IMG/VR virus record: IMGVR_UViG_3300024346_009227
Span: 52,975-116,974 of that record
DNA length: 64,000 bases
Strand: one strand, 5' to 3'
Source of the DNA: a virus
Part shown: piece after piece, positions 45,101 to 51,487 of the stretch
Numbering within the stretch: position 1 is the first letter of the stretch
Layout: each line of letters begins with the position of its first letter
Made by a program: the position numbers and the translations under genes
Notes under the pieces: model-generated
What the model was told of the DNA's origin: nothing
Databases searched by the model: none
What the model saw: only the letters and a program-made list of their open reading frames with translations

Positions 45101-47721
45101 CCCTGTTCACCTTGAAATCCTTGATAACCCTGTTCGCCTTGAAAACCTTGATTTCCTTGATCTCCCTGATTACCTTGATTTCCTTGATCACCTTGAAAAC
45201 CTTGATTTCCCTGATCTCCCTGATCTCCCTGATTACCTTGAAATCCTTGGTTTCCTTGATGCCCTTGCGATCCTTGATCGCCTGTTCTAGCAAATGTAAT
45301 TATAACATCTTCACTGTTGACAAATGGAGTTGAACCACTTCCACTAACATATGAACAATCTACTTGAAAATAACCAGACAATTCACTCACATTAGAAATG
45401 GTGAATAATGCAAAAGAAGAAGAATCAAATTTTTTAGATACTCTAAAATGACCTTTAATTGTCGATGTAGAATCATCTATTGTTCTTAAAAATTCTTGAA
45501 TATCAGTAGAATTATCGTTTTGATCATCAATCAATAAATGTGTTGCATTTACAAGATTTGCTTGATCAAATTTTAATTTTCCAGAAGTTGGATCAGTATT
45601 ATCATTGTTAGAAATGAATGTGTAATCAAAAGAAGCACCACCAAAATTTCCATCATTGCCCTGATTGCCTTGATTACCTTGATTGCCTTGTATTCCTTGA
45701 GATCCTTGTAAACCTTGTAAACCTTGGAAACCCTGTTCTCCTTGGAATCCTTGATCACCTTGAAAGCCTTGGAATCCTTGATCACCTTGTTCTCCCTGAT
45801 TTCCTTGCAACCCTTGATCACCTTGGAATCCTTGATCTCCTTGATCTCCTTGAAATCCTTGATCACCTTGGAATCCTTGATCTCCTTGATCTCCTTGATC
45901 TCCTTGATTTCCTTGATCACCTTGATTTCCTTGATTTCCTTGATTCCCTTGATTCCCCTGATATCCTTGATCACCTTGGAATCCTTGAATTCCCTGATCA
46001 CCTTGCAATCCTTGATTGCCCTGATCTCCTTGAAAACCTTGTTCTCCAATTTTCCCTGCAAGACAAATTGAAAGAGTGTTATATGTTTTAAATCCTGGGC
46101 TTGAAGAATGCGTAACAACTGCAACTATATCCCCTGTTGTGGGATTATAAGAAGTTATTCGCATGTACTGTATAATATTGTCAGTCGGTGCGTATACAGA
46201 CAGTATTTGTCCAGCACCAAAAGCTAAACCTGTCGCTATAGGACTTTGATAATAATTTTCACCAACTGTTTGAAAATAATATTCGCCTGTGTTTTGTGTA
46301 GTGCAAATTAAAGGTGTTGTGCCTTGATTTCCTTGATACCCTTGATCACCTTGATTGCCTTGTAACCCCTGTTCACCTTGAAAACCTTGTTCTCCTTTTT
46401 CACCTTGTGATCCTTGATTTCCTTGTTCTCCCTGATTGCCTTGAAACCCCTGTTCGCCTTGAAATCCTTGTTCCCCCTGTTCACCTTGATATCCTTGATC
46501 ACCTTGGTTTCCTTGTGCCCCTTGTGCTCCTTGATCACCTTGATATCCTTGATTACCAGAATCCCCCTTATCTCCAGTTCTTGCAAAAGTTAAAAGTACT
46601 TCATCATTATTTGAAAATGTTCCATTTCCAGATAGATAAGAAATAACAACATCAAAAAAACTTGGTTCTTCTTCTGTTGCAGAACTAATTGAATAAAGTG
46701 CAAATACTGTCGAATCATTTTTCTTAGATAGTTTAAAGTGACCCTTCATTGTGCTTGTTGATGCGGAAATGGTATTTAAATATAAAGAAAGATCAATACT
46801 TGAGTTGTTTGGATTATCATCAATAATAACATGTGTAGCTAATGCAATATTAGAATTATTGAATCTTATAAAATTATCGCCGGGATCGTTTATTGTATAA
46901 TTAAGAGTGTCTATAAGGTATTCAACTGTGACACCACCAAAGTTTCCATTTGAACCTTGATTGCCTTGTTCACCTTGAAAACCCTGTTCGCCTTGAAATC
47001 CTTGGTTGCCTTGTTCACCTTGAAATCCTTGTTCACCCTGACCACCTTGAACTCCCTGTTCACCCTGCCATCCTTGATTTCCTTGAAAACCTTGTTCACC
47101 TTGGAAACCTTGATTGCCTTGCTCTCCTTGAAAACCTTGGTCGCCTTGATGACCTTGATCACCCTGTCTTCCCTGCCATCCTTGATCACCTTGCCAGCCC
47201 TGATCTCCTTGATGTCCTTGAAAACCTTGTCTTCCCTGCCATCCTTGTTCACCTTGCCAACCTTGATCTCCTTGATGACCTTGCCAACCTTGATCACCTT
47301 GACTTCCTTGTTGTCCTTGAAAACCTTGATCTCCTTGGTGACCTTGAAATCCTTGATTTCCTTGCCAACCCTGATCTCCTTGATGGCCTTGAAATCCTTG
47401 TCTTCCTTGATTTCCTTGATTTCCTTGAAAACCTTGTCTTCCTTGAGATCCTTGCGATCCTTGCGATCCAGTTGTTCCTTTTTCAGCAAAAATTGTCCAC
47501 CAACTATTTTCCGCAGGGGTAACTCCATCAATAGTTGATATGCAAATCCAAGACGAACCACCATATGTAACTACATCATTTACATAATATTGTGAACTAG
47601 GGTTATAGGCTCCACGAAAAGTAAGACCAACACCAATAGACCCTTGATTACCTTGGTCACCTTGATCTCCTTGAAAACCTTGTTCGCCCATTTGACCTTG
47701 ATGTCCTTGAACACCAATCAT
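39184..47721 (-). CDS. Giant collagen-like adhesin with multiple inserted domains and a tail collar tip
   Basis: From the first unbroken ATG the protein is 2845 aa. Gly-X-Gln collagenous runs are broken by globular modules. Three CBM5/12-like modules lie at ~33-85, ~1149-1202 and ~2002-2057 (e.g. GAYNPSSQYYVNDVVTYGGS … WWTIFAEKG). Four copies of a ~125-residue unit lie at ~259-387, 692-812, 925-1046 and 1712-1836 (e.g. ATHVIIDDNP … GHFKLSKKNDS). Unique inserts are at ~468-558, ~1317-1492 and ~1852-1900. A module at ~2257-2332 is shared with the 761-aa fibre. Residues ~2643-2845 are a tail collar domain (FAGSTAPAGWLLCDG; VPDLRGRTIIG; SHSHP; ALNYIIKT). This suggests a very long trimeric fibre that may bind polysaccharide. 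The ATG at 47721 has a poor ribosome site; see 47770-47877. Confidence 0.85.
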   Translation of the reverse strand: MIGVQGHQGQMGEQGFQGDQGDQGNQGSIGVGLTFRGAYNPSSQYYVNDVVTYGGSSWICISTIDGVTPAENSWWTIFAEKGTTGSQGSQGSQGRQGFQGNQGNQGRQGFQGHQGDQGWQGNQGFQGHQGDQGFQGQQGSQGDQGWQGHQGDQGWQGEQGWQGRQGFQGHQGDQGWQGDQGWQGRQGDQGHQGDQGFQGEQGNQGFQGEQGFQGNQGWQGEQGVQGGQGEQGFQGEQGNQGFQGEQGFQGEQGNQGSNGNFGGVTVEYLIDTLNYTINDPGDNFIRFNNSNIALATHVIIDDNPNNSSIDLSLYLNTISASTSTMKGHFKLSKKNDSTVFALYSISSATEEEPSFFDVVISYLSGNGTFSNNDEVLLTFARTGDKGDSGNQGYQGDQGAQGAQGNQGDQGYQGEQGEQGFQGEQGFQGNQGEQGNQGSQGEKGEQGFQGEQGLQGNQGDQGYQGNQGTTPLICTTQNTGEYYFQTVGENYYQSPIATGLAFGAGQILSVYAPTDNIIQYMRITSYNPTTGDIVAVVTHSSSPGFKTYNTLSICLAGKIGEQGFQGDQGNQGLQGDQGIQGFQGDQGYQGNQGNQGNQGNQGDQGNQGDQGDQGDQGFQGDQGFQGDQGDQGFQGDQGLQGNQGEQGDQGFQGFQGDQGFQGEQGFQGLQGLQGSQGIQGNQGNQGNQGNDGNFGGASFDYTFISNNDNTDPTSGKLKFDQANLVNATHLLIDDQNDNSTDIQEFLRTIDDSTSTIKGHFRVSKKFDSSSFALFTISNVSELSGYFQVDCSYVSGSGSTPFVNSEDVIITFARTGDQGSQGHQGNQGFQGNQGDQGDQGNQGFQGDQGNQGNQGDQGNQGFQGEQGYQGFQGEQGNQGDQGNQGEQGFQGNQGEQGNQGSQGEQGYQGWQGEQGSQGNQGDQGERGIAALSWTYKVNTTTLTDLDPTNDYISFNADPFTSATQVKVDDNPYGLNTTLHDLFLSIQSGYLTLTSQANPSTYVTYQITSCVDGTATNDTEDGSYVIFNVALVSTYGVINNEDFVTLSIGIVGSQGDQGYQGSQGNQGDQGSQGDQGEQGFQGNQGQQGSQGEQGFQGDQGFQGDQGFQGNQGNQGDQGFQGEQGNQGEQGNQGYQGNQGNQGEQGNQGNQGSDALWNFTGAYSGGASYAIGDIATYLGQTWYRIHSNGGNLGDTPAEGTFWTLIAQKGDQGYQGSQGNQGNQGDQGFQGNQGDQGHQGFQGEQGEQGIQGHQGFQGYQGEQGIQGDQGYQGDQGFQGQQGNQGDQGDQGDQGEQGYQGEQGLQGLQGNQGFQGNQGYRGESTGETYYFNYSVASDVNGYKQLSITPIATSQQMVTTSLAGNTNDVLIASFITPQLGFSVIPGGSQLFHQHFLKQASNDHIQTYITIQLANSTGTPIGPILSTNAPMIGWTDSTNAVETLMDLVLTTTTIDSTNRMIVKIYANNDDSTAHSLKWYTEGNAYYSFARTTVSVVPVIGEQGFQGFQGNQGLQGIQGYQGFQGQQGNQGPQGNQGEQGHQGNQGEQGFQGNQGEQGYQGNQGEQGDQGFQGSQGNQGFQGEQGFQGNQGEQGFQGFQGDQGNQGWQGEQGSQGDQGFQGEQGNQGEQGFQGNQGDQGFQGEQGFQGEQGFQGNQGEQGFQGEQGNQGNQGDQGWQGEQGLQGDQGNQGEHGNQGDQGLQGDQGNYGNQGDQGYQGSTGSFGGVTVEYKIDTNNYSINDPGDNYIRFNNASLASATHVIIDDNPNNANIDLSLFLATISASTSTMKGHFKLSKKNDSTVFALYTISNSSEQEPSFFDVTISYLSGSGTFSNDDEVLLTFARTGDKGDTGYQGYQGYQGINRGIYTASSTAPSSPDAGDMWLDTTTGIIYIFIYDGVTGIWIQPVGSIGAQGLQGHQGSGFQGSQGLQGLQGLQGFQGHQGNQGDQGYQGFQGTQGYQGHQGEQGYQGFQGLQGNQGNQGQQGYQGNQGYQGYQGYQGHQGTQGDQGYQGEVPFSYIGTWSSLTTYVLNDAVTYQGSFYQLVNIGAWSLGSSPPNNGWALLVSKGDQGNQGYQGEQGEQGEQGEQGYQGNQGLRGNQGFLGLKGEQGDQGYQGYFGLQGSQGRQGRQGIQGDQGNQGYQGDQGDQGYQGFQGRQGFQGNQGEQGDQGDQGEQGNRGNQGFQGNQGSQGRQGTQGEQGEQGDQGFQGRQGLQGRQGFQGNQGNQGLQGDQGQQGFQGYQGFQGLQGNQGSQGIQGHQGYQGYQGQTGSGVSIKGSDTWENIFNVETSGATVGDVWIITDTEQGTATEGCPNPSIGIANIGNGLIYNGNAPIYWQNIGFIRGPQGYQGIQGVQGFQGNQGDQGRQGIYGNQGDQGFQGVQGSQGDIGFQGRQGNQGVQGSVGEQGYQGRQGLQGIIGSTGAQGSQGSQGTNGSQGLQGLQGSSGNQGYQGATGGTGSQGSSGTNGSQGYQGYQGLVGVQGSQGFQSSGSVTSVSLSVPAIFSLSGSPVTTAGGFTIGLVNQTANTILASPNGSTGAPSFRALVASDIPILNQDTTGKSSVATHLAGGAAGQISYQTGSGSTAMLAAGTSGQILKSNGSAAPAWINQNAITAGGLSATLTVSSGGTGLTSVGTIGNVLTSDGTNWVSSPAAVSTPSGSIVAFAGSTAPAGWLLCDGTNTYSRVTYSALFAVIGTTYSAGNGTTFGVPDLRGRTIIGVGQGSGLTNRGLSVTVGAETITLNASQIPSHSHPNIVYGSNGGNTGYMSNNQVHNHSQLIAAGAGLGTGANGFANLGGGYLDRLIVRGNEKAGWDVYTNNSPNLDHTHTFTPVIENKNNTGGDNPHNNMQPSMALNYIIKT
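39790..47690. repeat. Collagen-coding DNA repeats in the giant adhesin gene
   Basis: Repeated nine-base units coding Gly-X-Gln fill most of this gene between the globular inserts. The units vary at the second triplet position, mostly Asp, Asn, Phe, Tyr, Glu, His, Arg or Trp codons. The many open frames on the opposite strand here (rich in Leu, Ile and Asp or in Lys and Ile) are shadows of these repeats and not genes. Confidence 0.85.
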
Positions 47722-47769
47722 TCCTTGAATGCCCTGATTTCCTTGAGATCCTTGAGATCCAGCAATATC

Positions 47770-47877
47770 TTATGTGATAAAATTTTCACCATCAAAAAAA
47801 ACGGCTTGTCCAGAGGCTGGTACTCCAGAAAAGTCGTCTTGATCTTGTATTCTTGTTATGTTTCTTTGGAAGTGCAT
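47770..47877 (-). other. Plausible N-terminus of the giant adhesin cut by an in-frame TAA
   Basis: An ATG at 47877 has TTTGGAGAAAATAAAAT ahead of it and opens a 35-codon frame, MHFQRNITRIQDQDDFSGVP, ending …FFDGENFIT before TAA at 47770-47772. Sixteen sense codons then lead in the same frame (DIAGSQGSQGNQGIQG) into the 2845-aa protein. The join without the stop reads like a normal fibre N-terminus. The stop could be a true nonsense change, a recoded or read-through site, or a sequencing error; other genes here end with TAA, so TAA is a normal stop codon in this phage. Confidence 0.7.
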
Positions 47878-47894
47878 ATTTTATTTTCTCCAAA

Positions 47895-47906
47895 GATAAA
47901 TACACC
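47895..47906 (-). promoter_or_regulatory. Conserved GGTGTATT motif upstream of the giant adhesin
   Basis: Read leftward, GGTGTATTTATC lies 6 nt after the zinc-ribbon gene stop and 18 nt before the ATG at 47877. It supports transcription or mRNA control beginning with the upstream frame rather than at 47721. Confidence 0.45.
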
Positions 47907-47911
47907 ATCTG

Positions 47912-48163
47912 TTAAGTAATGGCTGGCCACTTTTTAATAGGGCAATCTTGACCAGCCCAACTAGCTTTTGTCTTCAAATTACAACCACATTTTGTACATG
48001 TCCAATTAGGACTAGATTTATTTACTTCGGGGCATGTATCACAAATATCTAATCGTATTTTTACCTTATCTTCCGTTAATGTTGGCATTCCAGCAGCAAC
48101 ATGCTTAACAACCGCTTTTGCAAAGCTTGCAGCTTTTTCAAAAATTGTTGGTTCTTTAGCCAT
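47912..48163 (-). CDS. Small zinc-ribbon protein
   Basis: An 83-aa protein beginning MAKEPTIFEKAASFAKAVV, with AAAGGAGATCGTT before the ATG. The C-terminal half has the pattern C-x2-C (CDTCPEV), then C-x2-C-x-C (CTKCGCNLKTKASW), then CPIKKW. This Cys layout with a trailing 'CPxxKW' is common in small phage and bacterial zinc-ribbon proteins of unknown function. The N-terminal ~30 residues form an amphipathic helix. It follows the capsid gene and its terminator and precedes the adhesin gene. Zinc binding is likely; the role is unknown. Confidence 0.7.
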   Translation of the reverse strand: MAKEPTIFEKAASFAKAVVKHVAAGMPTLTEDKVKIRLDICDTCPEVNKSSPNWTCTKCGCNLKTKASWAGQDCPIKKWPAIT

Positions 48164-48203
48164 AACGATCTCCTTTAGTGTTTCAAATCCTTTTGCAATA
48201 TAA

Positions 48204-48234
48204 CAAAAAAAACAGTCCTCGTAAAGAGGACTGC
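48204..48234 (-). terminator. Intrinsic terminator after the major capsid gene
   Basis: Read leftward, CAGTCCTC - TTTAC - GAGGACTG forms a perfect 8-bp stem followed by TTTTTTTT. It starts ~25 nt after the capsid stop codon. It is the strongest terminator in the leftward block and fits a gene expressed at very high level. Confidence 0.93.
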
Positions 48235-48258
48235 TTTATTTTATTTAATATTTTAACA

Positions 48259-49251
48259 CTATACTGCACCAAGAAGAACCCTTCGGTTATCAAGTACAGC
48301 AAAGCCGTGTTCACCAAAACCATACATGCCCATCCTGCGTTGACGATGGAAAGTAGGATCTTCGTAAACTTCGATTTCTTGACGAACAGGATGAACAAAG
48401 CTGTCTTGTTTATCAAGGTCTAAGCCGATAACAATTTCAACTTTGCTGCCTGGCATAGATGCACCAAGAGGTCCAGCATAATACTTCTGGAATTCTTGAC
48501 CAACGCCAATTTCATCAAGATCGTGAAGGTTAACGCCAAATACCCTTGGAAGTGGAGTTTCTTCTTGAACGAAGATTTCCCTTCGGGTAAAGTCATCAAC
48601 TTCACCAATCTGCCATCCACGAATGTCTTCAAGACTTTCTGGACTGATATAAAGGTCAGTAAGCTTACCACGATTAATCGAGGTACTATTACCACCAGTA
48701 TTTCGCCTCATGGAAGTTTTGAGAAGAGCAACTAGCCTCTTGCTAAAGTAGCCAGCAGCAGCAGCATCGTCATAAATGACAAGGCCACGACCAACGCCAG
48801 CAGCAAGAATGGTTCTCCAGCCATCGCTGTTCATTTTACGAACAAAAGATGCTTCAAGAACTTGCATTGCTCGACCAATGATATCCCACCTTGCATCCCT
48901 AGCATAACGCAGGGAGAAGTCGATGGAAGCACCAACTTCATAGGTAGGAACCATTACATAGTCGCCTTCTACGCTTCGCTCAGGAATTTTACCCTGTGCA
49001 GGAATCGTATAAGCAACGAAATCTTTCTCAGTACCAGGAGCAAGAAAATCCAAAGGAAATTCTACCGAAGTACCAGGAGCAAAATTTACAGTTTCAAAAA
49101 TATTGCTAACGATATCTCCGTTAACAATACCCTGACGAAGAGGGAGGGTTAAAGCTTTGGCCAATTCAACTTGTGCAGCACAAGCAACTTCATAATTGTT
49201 GCTGCCTGACTTTTTCAACAAGTCTACCATTTCTGGAGTTGGTGTCTTCAT
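48259..49251 (-). CDS. Major capsid protein (HK97-type fold, predicted)
   Basis: A 330-aa protein beginning MKTPTPEMVDLLKKSGSNN, with AAAGGAGAGATAGTTCC upstream of the ATG. It has features of large-phage capsid proteins: an N-terminal helical arm, PLRQGIVNGDIVSNIFETVNF (arm to E-loop region), RYARDARWDIIGRAMQVLEA (spine-helix-like) and a C-terminal FHRQRRMGMYGFGEHGFAVLDNRRVL (P-domain/terminal strand). Order and expression context agree: protease-scaffold, decoration-like gene, capsid, terminator, as in many phages. No database comparison was run, so the fold is inferred. Confidence 0.85.
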   Translation of the reverse strand: MKTPTPEMVDLLKKSGSNNYEVACAAQVELAKALTLPLRQGIVNGDIVSNIFETVNFAPGTSVEFPLDFLAPGTEKDFVAYTIPAQGKIPERSVEGDYVMVPTYEVGASIDFSLRYARDARWDIIGRAMQVLEASFVRKMNSDGWRTILAAGVGRGLVIYDDAAAAGYFSKRLVALLKTSMRRNTGGNSTSINRGKLTDLYISPESLEDIRGWQIGEVDDFTRREIFVQEETPLPRVFGVNLHDLDEIGVGQEFQKYYAGPLGASMPGSKVEIVIGLDLDKQDSFVHPVRQEIEVYEDPTFHRQRRMGMYGFGEHGFAVLDNRRVLLGAV

Positions 49252-49276
49252 GGAACTATCTCTCCTTTTTTAAAAG

Positions 49277-49741
49277 TTATGCAGGAAGGTCAATATACAC
49301 TTTTGCGAAACCACTTTCGTCTTTTGCAGTAGCAAAAGCCCCTACTAGTGGAGTAGCAACTACACCAACAGGAGAAATTACAGTTGATAGAACACCAGTT
49401 CCAACAAGATATGCTGGAGCACCTGGTGCTGGAGTACCAGCTACCGCATCAGTTACAACATAACCTTTGCGAAGCAGTGGGGCTTTTTCGCCAACTACTT
49501 GCTCATCTTTGTGGAAATTTCGATGCTGACGAGTTTGGTCAATGCTTACAAAGCTTGCCAAAGTCAAACCAGCAACTTTATATCCAGATGGATTTACAAC
49601 TAAAGATGCAATTCCTGGAGTTTCGTTACCAACACCAGAAGCTTGAGTACCATAAACAAGAACAAGACCCTTGCTTACAACATCGTTGCAAACCAAAGAA
49701 ATGTCAGTTTCAAGTACATTACGGTCAGATTTAAGAGCCAT
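49277..49741 (-). CDS. Capsid decoration / stabilisation-like protein
   Basis: A 154-aa protein beginning MALKSDRNVLETDISLVCN, with AAAGGAGAGACTA before its ATG. It is Gly/Val/Ala-rich with beta-strand character (GYKVAGLTLASFVSIDQTRQH; APAYLVGTGVLSTVISP) and ends VYIDLPA. It lies between the scaffold and capsid genes, like the lambda gpD/T4-type head-stabilising proteins, and its composition fits a small surface protein that binds capsomer junctions. No membrane helix. Role inferred from order and type. Confidence 0.6.
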   Translation of the reverse strand: MALKSDRNVLETDISLVCNDVVSKGLVLVYGTQASGVGNETPGIASLVVNPSGYKVAGLTLASFVSIDQTRQHRNFHKDEQVVGEKAPLLRKGYVVTDAVAGTPAPGAPAYLVGTGVLSTVISPVGVVATPLVGAFATAKDESGFAKVYIDLPA

Positions 49742-49756
49742 TAGTCTCTCCTTTTA

Positions 49757-50443
49757 TTACTCTGTGGCCGATGTTTCTAAACCAAAATAAGACGCAATTT
49801 GCGATGCTACTTGCTTAACACCATTAGAACTTTCTGAAGTTGCAAGAGCAGCATCTGATTTAACTTCAGCAGTGTCCAAGATAGATGCAGATGCTTTAAC
49901 ATCTGCTGGATCTTCACTAATTTCTACATTTTCACTTGGAGTTTTCTTTTTGTCTTCTTCTGGATCTTTAGCTGGTGCTTCTTCATTAACAGTTTTTCCA
50001 GATTTGTATTCAGACATTTTTTTATTAAAGTAATCAGACTGTACATTAACAGCGGTGGCAAAAGATTCATCATTAAGAGTACTTAATGCAGAAACTACCA
50101 AAGTAGCCTCATCTTTATTCATGCCAAACTTTTCGATTACCAAGCTTGCACGATCACTCATGCTTTTTTCTTTCTTCATGCTGTTAAGTTCGTTAACAAC
50201 CATGTTCAATTGTTTTTTCATGGCTTCAGATTCAGCCATCATTTTCTTTTTATCTTCTTCATGCATAGAAGCTTCTTCTTCCATTTTCTTTTTCTTATCT
50301 TCCCACCATTTGTTTGCTTCTACTTCTTCTTTGTCCTCTTCTTTAATTGCTGGATCTTCAGAAGTCTCTTCCTTCTTTTCTTCTGGAACTTCCGGTGGAA
50401 ATTCAGCAACAATTTTTTCTTCTTTAACTTCTTCAATGCTCAT
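49757..50443 (-). CDS. Scaffold protein from internal start (nested in protease gene)
   Basis: An in-frame ATG at 50443, residue 265 of the protease-scaffold, is preceded by AAAGGAGATCATT. Six nt separate AGGAG from ATG. The same sequence with one difference (AAAGGAGATCGTT) precedes the zinc-ribbon gene at 48163, a clear independent start. The product would be 228 residues (MSIEEVKEEKIVAEFPPEV…), acidic and coiled-coil, matching a scaffold. Nested starts of this type are known for lambda Nu3 and herpesvirus UL26.5. The signal is directly visible; use in vivo is inferred. Confidence 0.75.
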   Translation of the reverse strand: MSIEEVKEEKIVAEFPPEVPEEKKEETSEDPAIKEEDKEEVEANKWWEDKKKKMEEEASMHEEDKKKMMAESEAMKKQLNMVVNELNSMKKEKSMSDRASLVIEKFGMNKDEATLVVSALSTLNDESFATAVNVQSDYFNKKMSEYKSGKTVNEEAPAKDPEEDKKKTPSENVEISEDPADVKASASILDTAEVKSDAALATSESSNGVKQVASQIASYFGLETSATE

Positions 50444-51235
50444 AATGATCTCCTTTGACTTTGTAGTCTCATCTAATTGGTACACCGAACTTGTAATAAA
50501 AGCTTCCGTTTCATCAAAAATAATACTTTCTGGATTGGCTGGCTTGCGGACAAGCCCCTTTCCAGAGAAGACGATGTTCTTTAAAACTCTTCCTATTTTG
50601 ACATTATTAAAGACACCATTACCGCCATATGCTCGTAAATGTTTAGTTAAAAAAGCAGTCTTTTCATTTCTAGCAATTACTTTGGCAGCAACACCATCAT
50701 CCATAGCGTAGTCAAAATTATTAAATAATGCTTCCATAGAAACAAACCATTTGTTGTTTGCTATGCCAGAGATTATATCGTTCATCTCTTCTTGTTTTTT
50801 TGGATCTTCCCAAAATTTATAAAGTACAGCAGAGGTCAAGATGTGAAACTTTTTAGGCAATTCATCAACACTAACTCCTTCTGCCACATCATTGCCATCT
50901 TCATCAATTACTTTAGATCCAGTAATATGTCCGATTATTTGCTTTTGATCATGCTCATAATTAAATGGCTTATCAGATGGGGTATTTCTTGCAGTCCAAA
51001 CTTCTGCTTTATCAAACACATCATCATTTTTATTCCAGCCAGTAGTAACTAAGATAGACTTCAAATAATGAAGATCCATCTGGTTTTTGTTTTCTGCTAC
51101 TGCTCTAAGTGGCTTGTTTAATAGGAAAGGATCGCAAATTTCTAATTCACATGTAGAAGAAATAGACATGCTAGAAATAATTTTTTCTTTAAGTCCATCT
51201 TGTATTTCTGACTTAAAAATTGCAAATTCTTTCAT
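49757..51235 (-). CDS. Prohead protease fused to a scaffold
   Basis: A 492-aa protein beginning MKEFAIFKSEIQDGLKEKI, with AGGAGAAAATAA before its ATG. Residues ~1-240 resemble a U35-type maturation protease: FNYEHDQKQIIGHI gives a candidate catalytic His95, and NKWFVSMEALF a candidate Ser166. 'GLVRKPANPES' at ~235 is a typical end of this module. Residues ~265-492 are Lys/Glu-rich, coiled-coil and low-complexity, as in scaffolds. An in-frame internal start at 50443 (separate entry) would produce the scaffold alone, like lambda C/Nu3. The protein shapes the procapsid and is then digested. Its ATG overlaps the TGA of the 84-aa gene. Confidence 0.75.
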   Translation of the reverse strand: MKEFAIFKSEIQDGLKEKIISSMSISSTCELEICDPFLLNKPLRAVAENKNQMDLHYLKSILVTTGWNKNDDVFDKAEVWTARNTPSDKPFNYEHDQKQIIGHITGSKVIDEDGNDVAEGVSVDELPKKFHILTSAVLYKFWEDPKKQEEMNDIISGIANNKWFVSMEALFNNFDYAMDDGVAAKVIARNEKTAFLTKHLRAYGGNGVFNNVKIGRVLKNIVFSGKGLVRKPANPESIIFDETEAFITSSVYQLDETTKSKEIIMSIEEVKEEKIVAEFPPEVPEEKKEETSEDPAIKEEDKEEVEANKWWEDKKKKMEEEASMHEEDKKKMMAESEAMKKQLNMVVNELNSMKKEKSMSDRASLVIEKFGMNKDEATLVVSALSTLNDESFATAVNVQSDYFNKKMSEYKSGKTVNEEAPAKDPEEDKKKTPSENVEISEDPADVKASASILDTAEVKSDAALATSESSNGVKQVASQIASYFGLETSATE

Positions 51236-51486
51236 TTATTTTCTCCTAAATTAAAATAGTTTGTTATTTTGCTTAAAAACAAAACATTATCTATTTCTTT
51301 TTCAACATCTGCGTTCTTAAATTTAAGTATGCCATCGTCTACACTAAATAATTGCAATGTAAACTTATATGAATTTTCAATGTCTTGATGCAAAAAAACT
51401 GCGTAAATATCATCAACCTTCTTTTTGCCCATGTATACTTCTACATCAGAAGTTTCTGTGTCATATATTATTTTTATCTTTGGCAT
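51232..51486 (-). CDS. Small hypothetical protein upstream of the protease-scaffold gene
   Basis: An 84-aa acidic protein beginning MPKIKIIYDTETSDVEVYM, with AGGGAGATAGT before its ATG and a TGA that overlaps the protease ATG. It is beta-rich in its first half and helical at the end (EIDNVLFLSKITNYFNLGENK). No cysteine, membrane helix or motif is seen. Translational coupling to the protease-scaffold gene suggests a head-assembly accessory, by position only. Confidence 0.55.
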   Translation of the reverse strand: MPKIKIIYDTETSDVEVYMGKKKVDDIYAVFLHQDIENSYKFTLQLFSVDDGILKFKNADVEKEIDNVLFLSKITNYFNLGENK

Positions 51487-51487
51487 A

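Noticed and set aside
37355-47560. Many long open frames on the plus strand and in other minus frames, rich in Leu/Ile/Asp or Lys/Ile
   Set aside because: They are shadows of nine-base repeats coding Gly-X-Gln in the collagen-like genes. They lack ribosome sites and have repeat-derived composition.
37375-47690. Repeat array considered as CRISPR or other non-coding array
   Set aside because: The units are contiguous nine-base codon repeats in frame with a long protein, without spacers or adjacent cas genes.
47770-47772. Genome-wide recoding of TAA to explain the in-frame stop before the adhesin
   Set aside because: Many other genes here end at TAA with a closely following start, so TAA works as a normal stop. 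Only a local event is considered.
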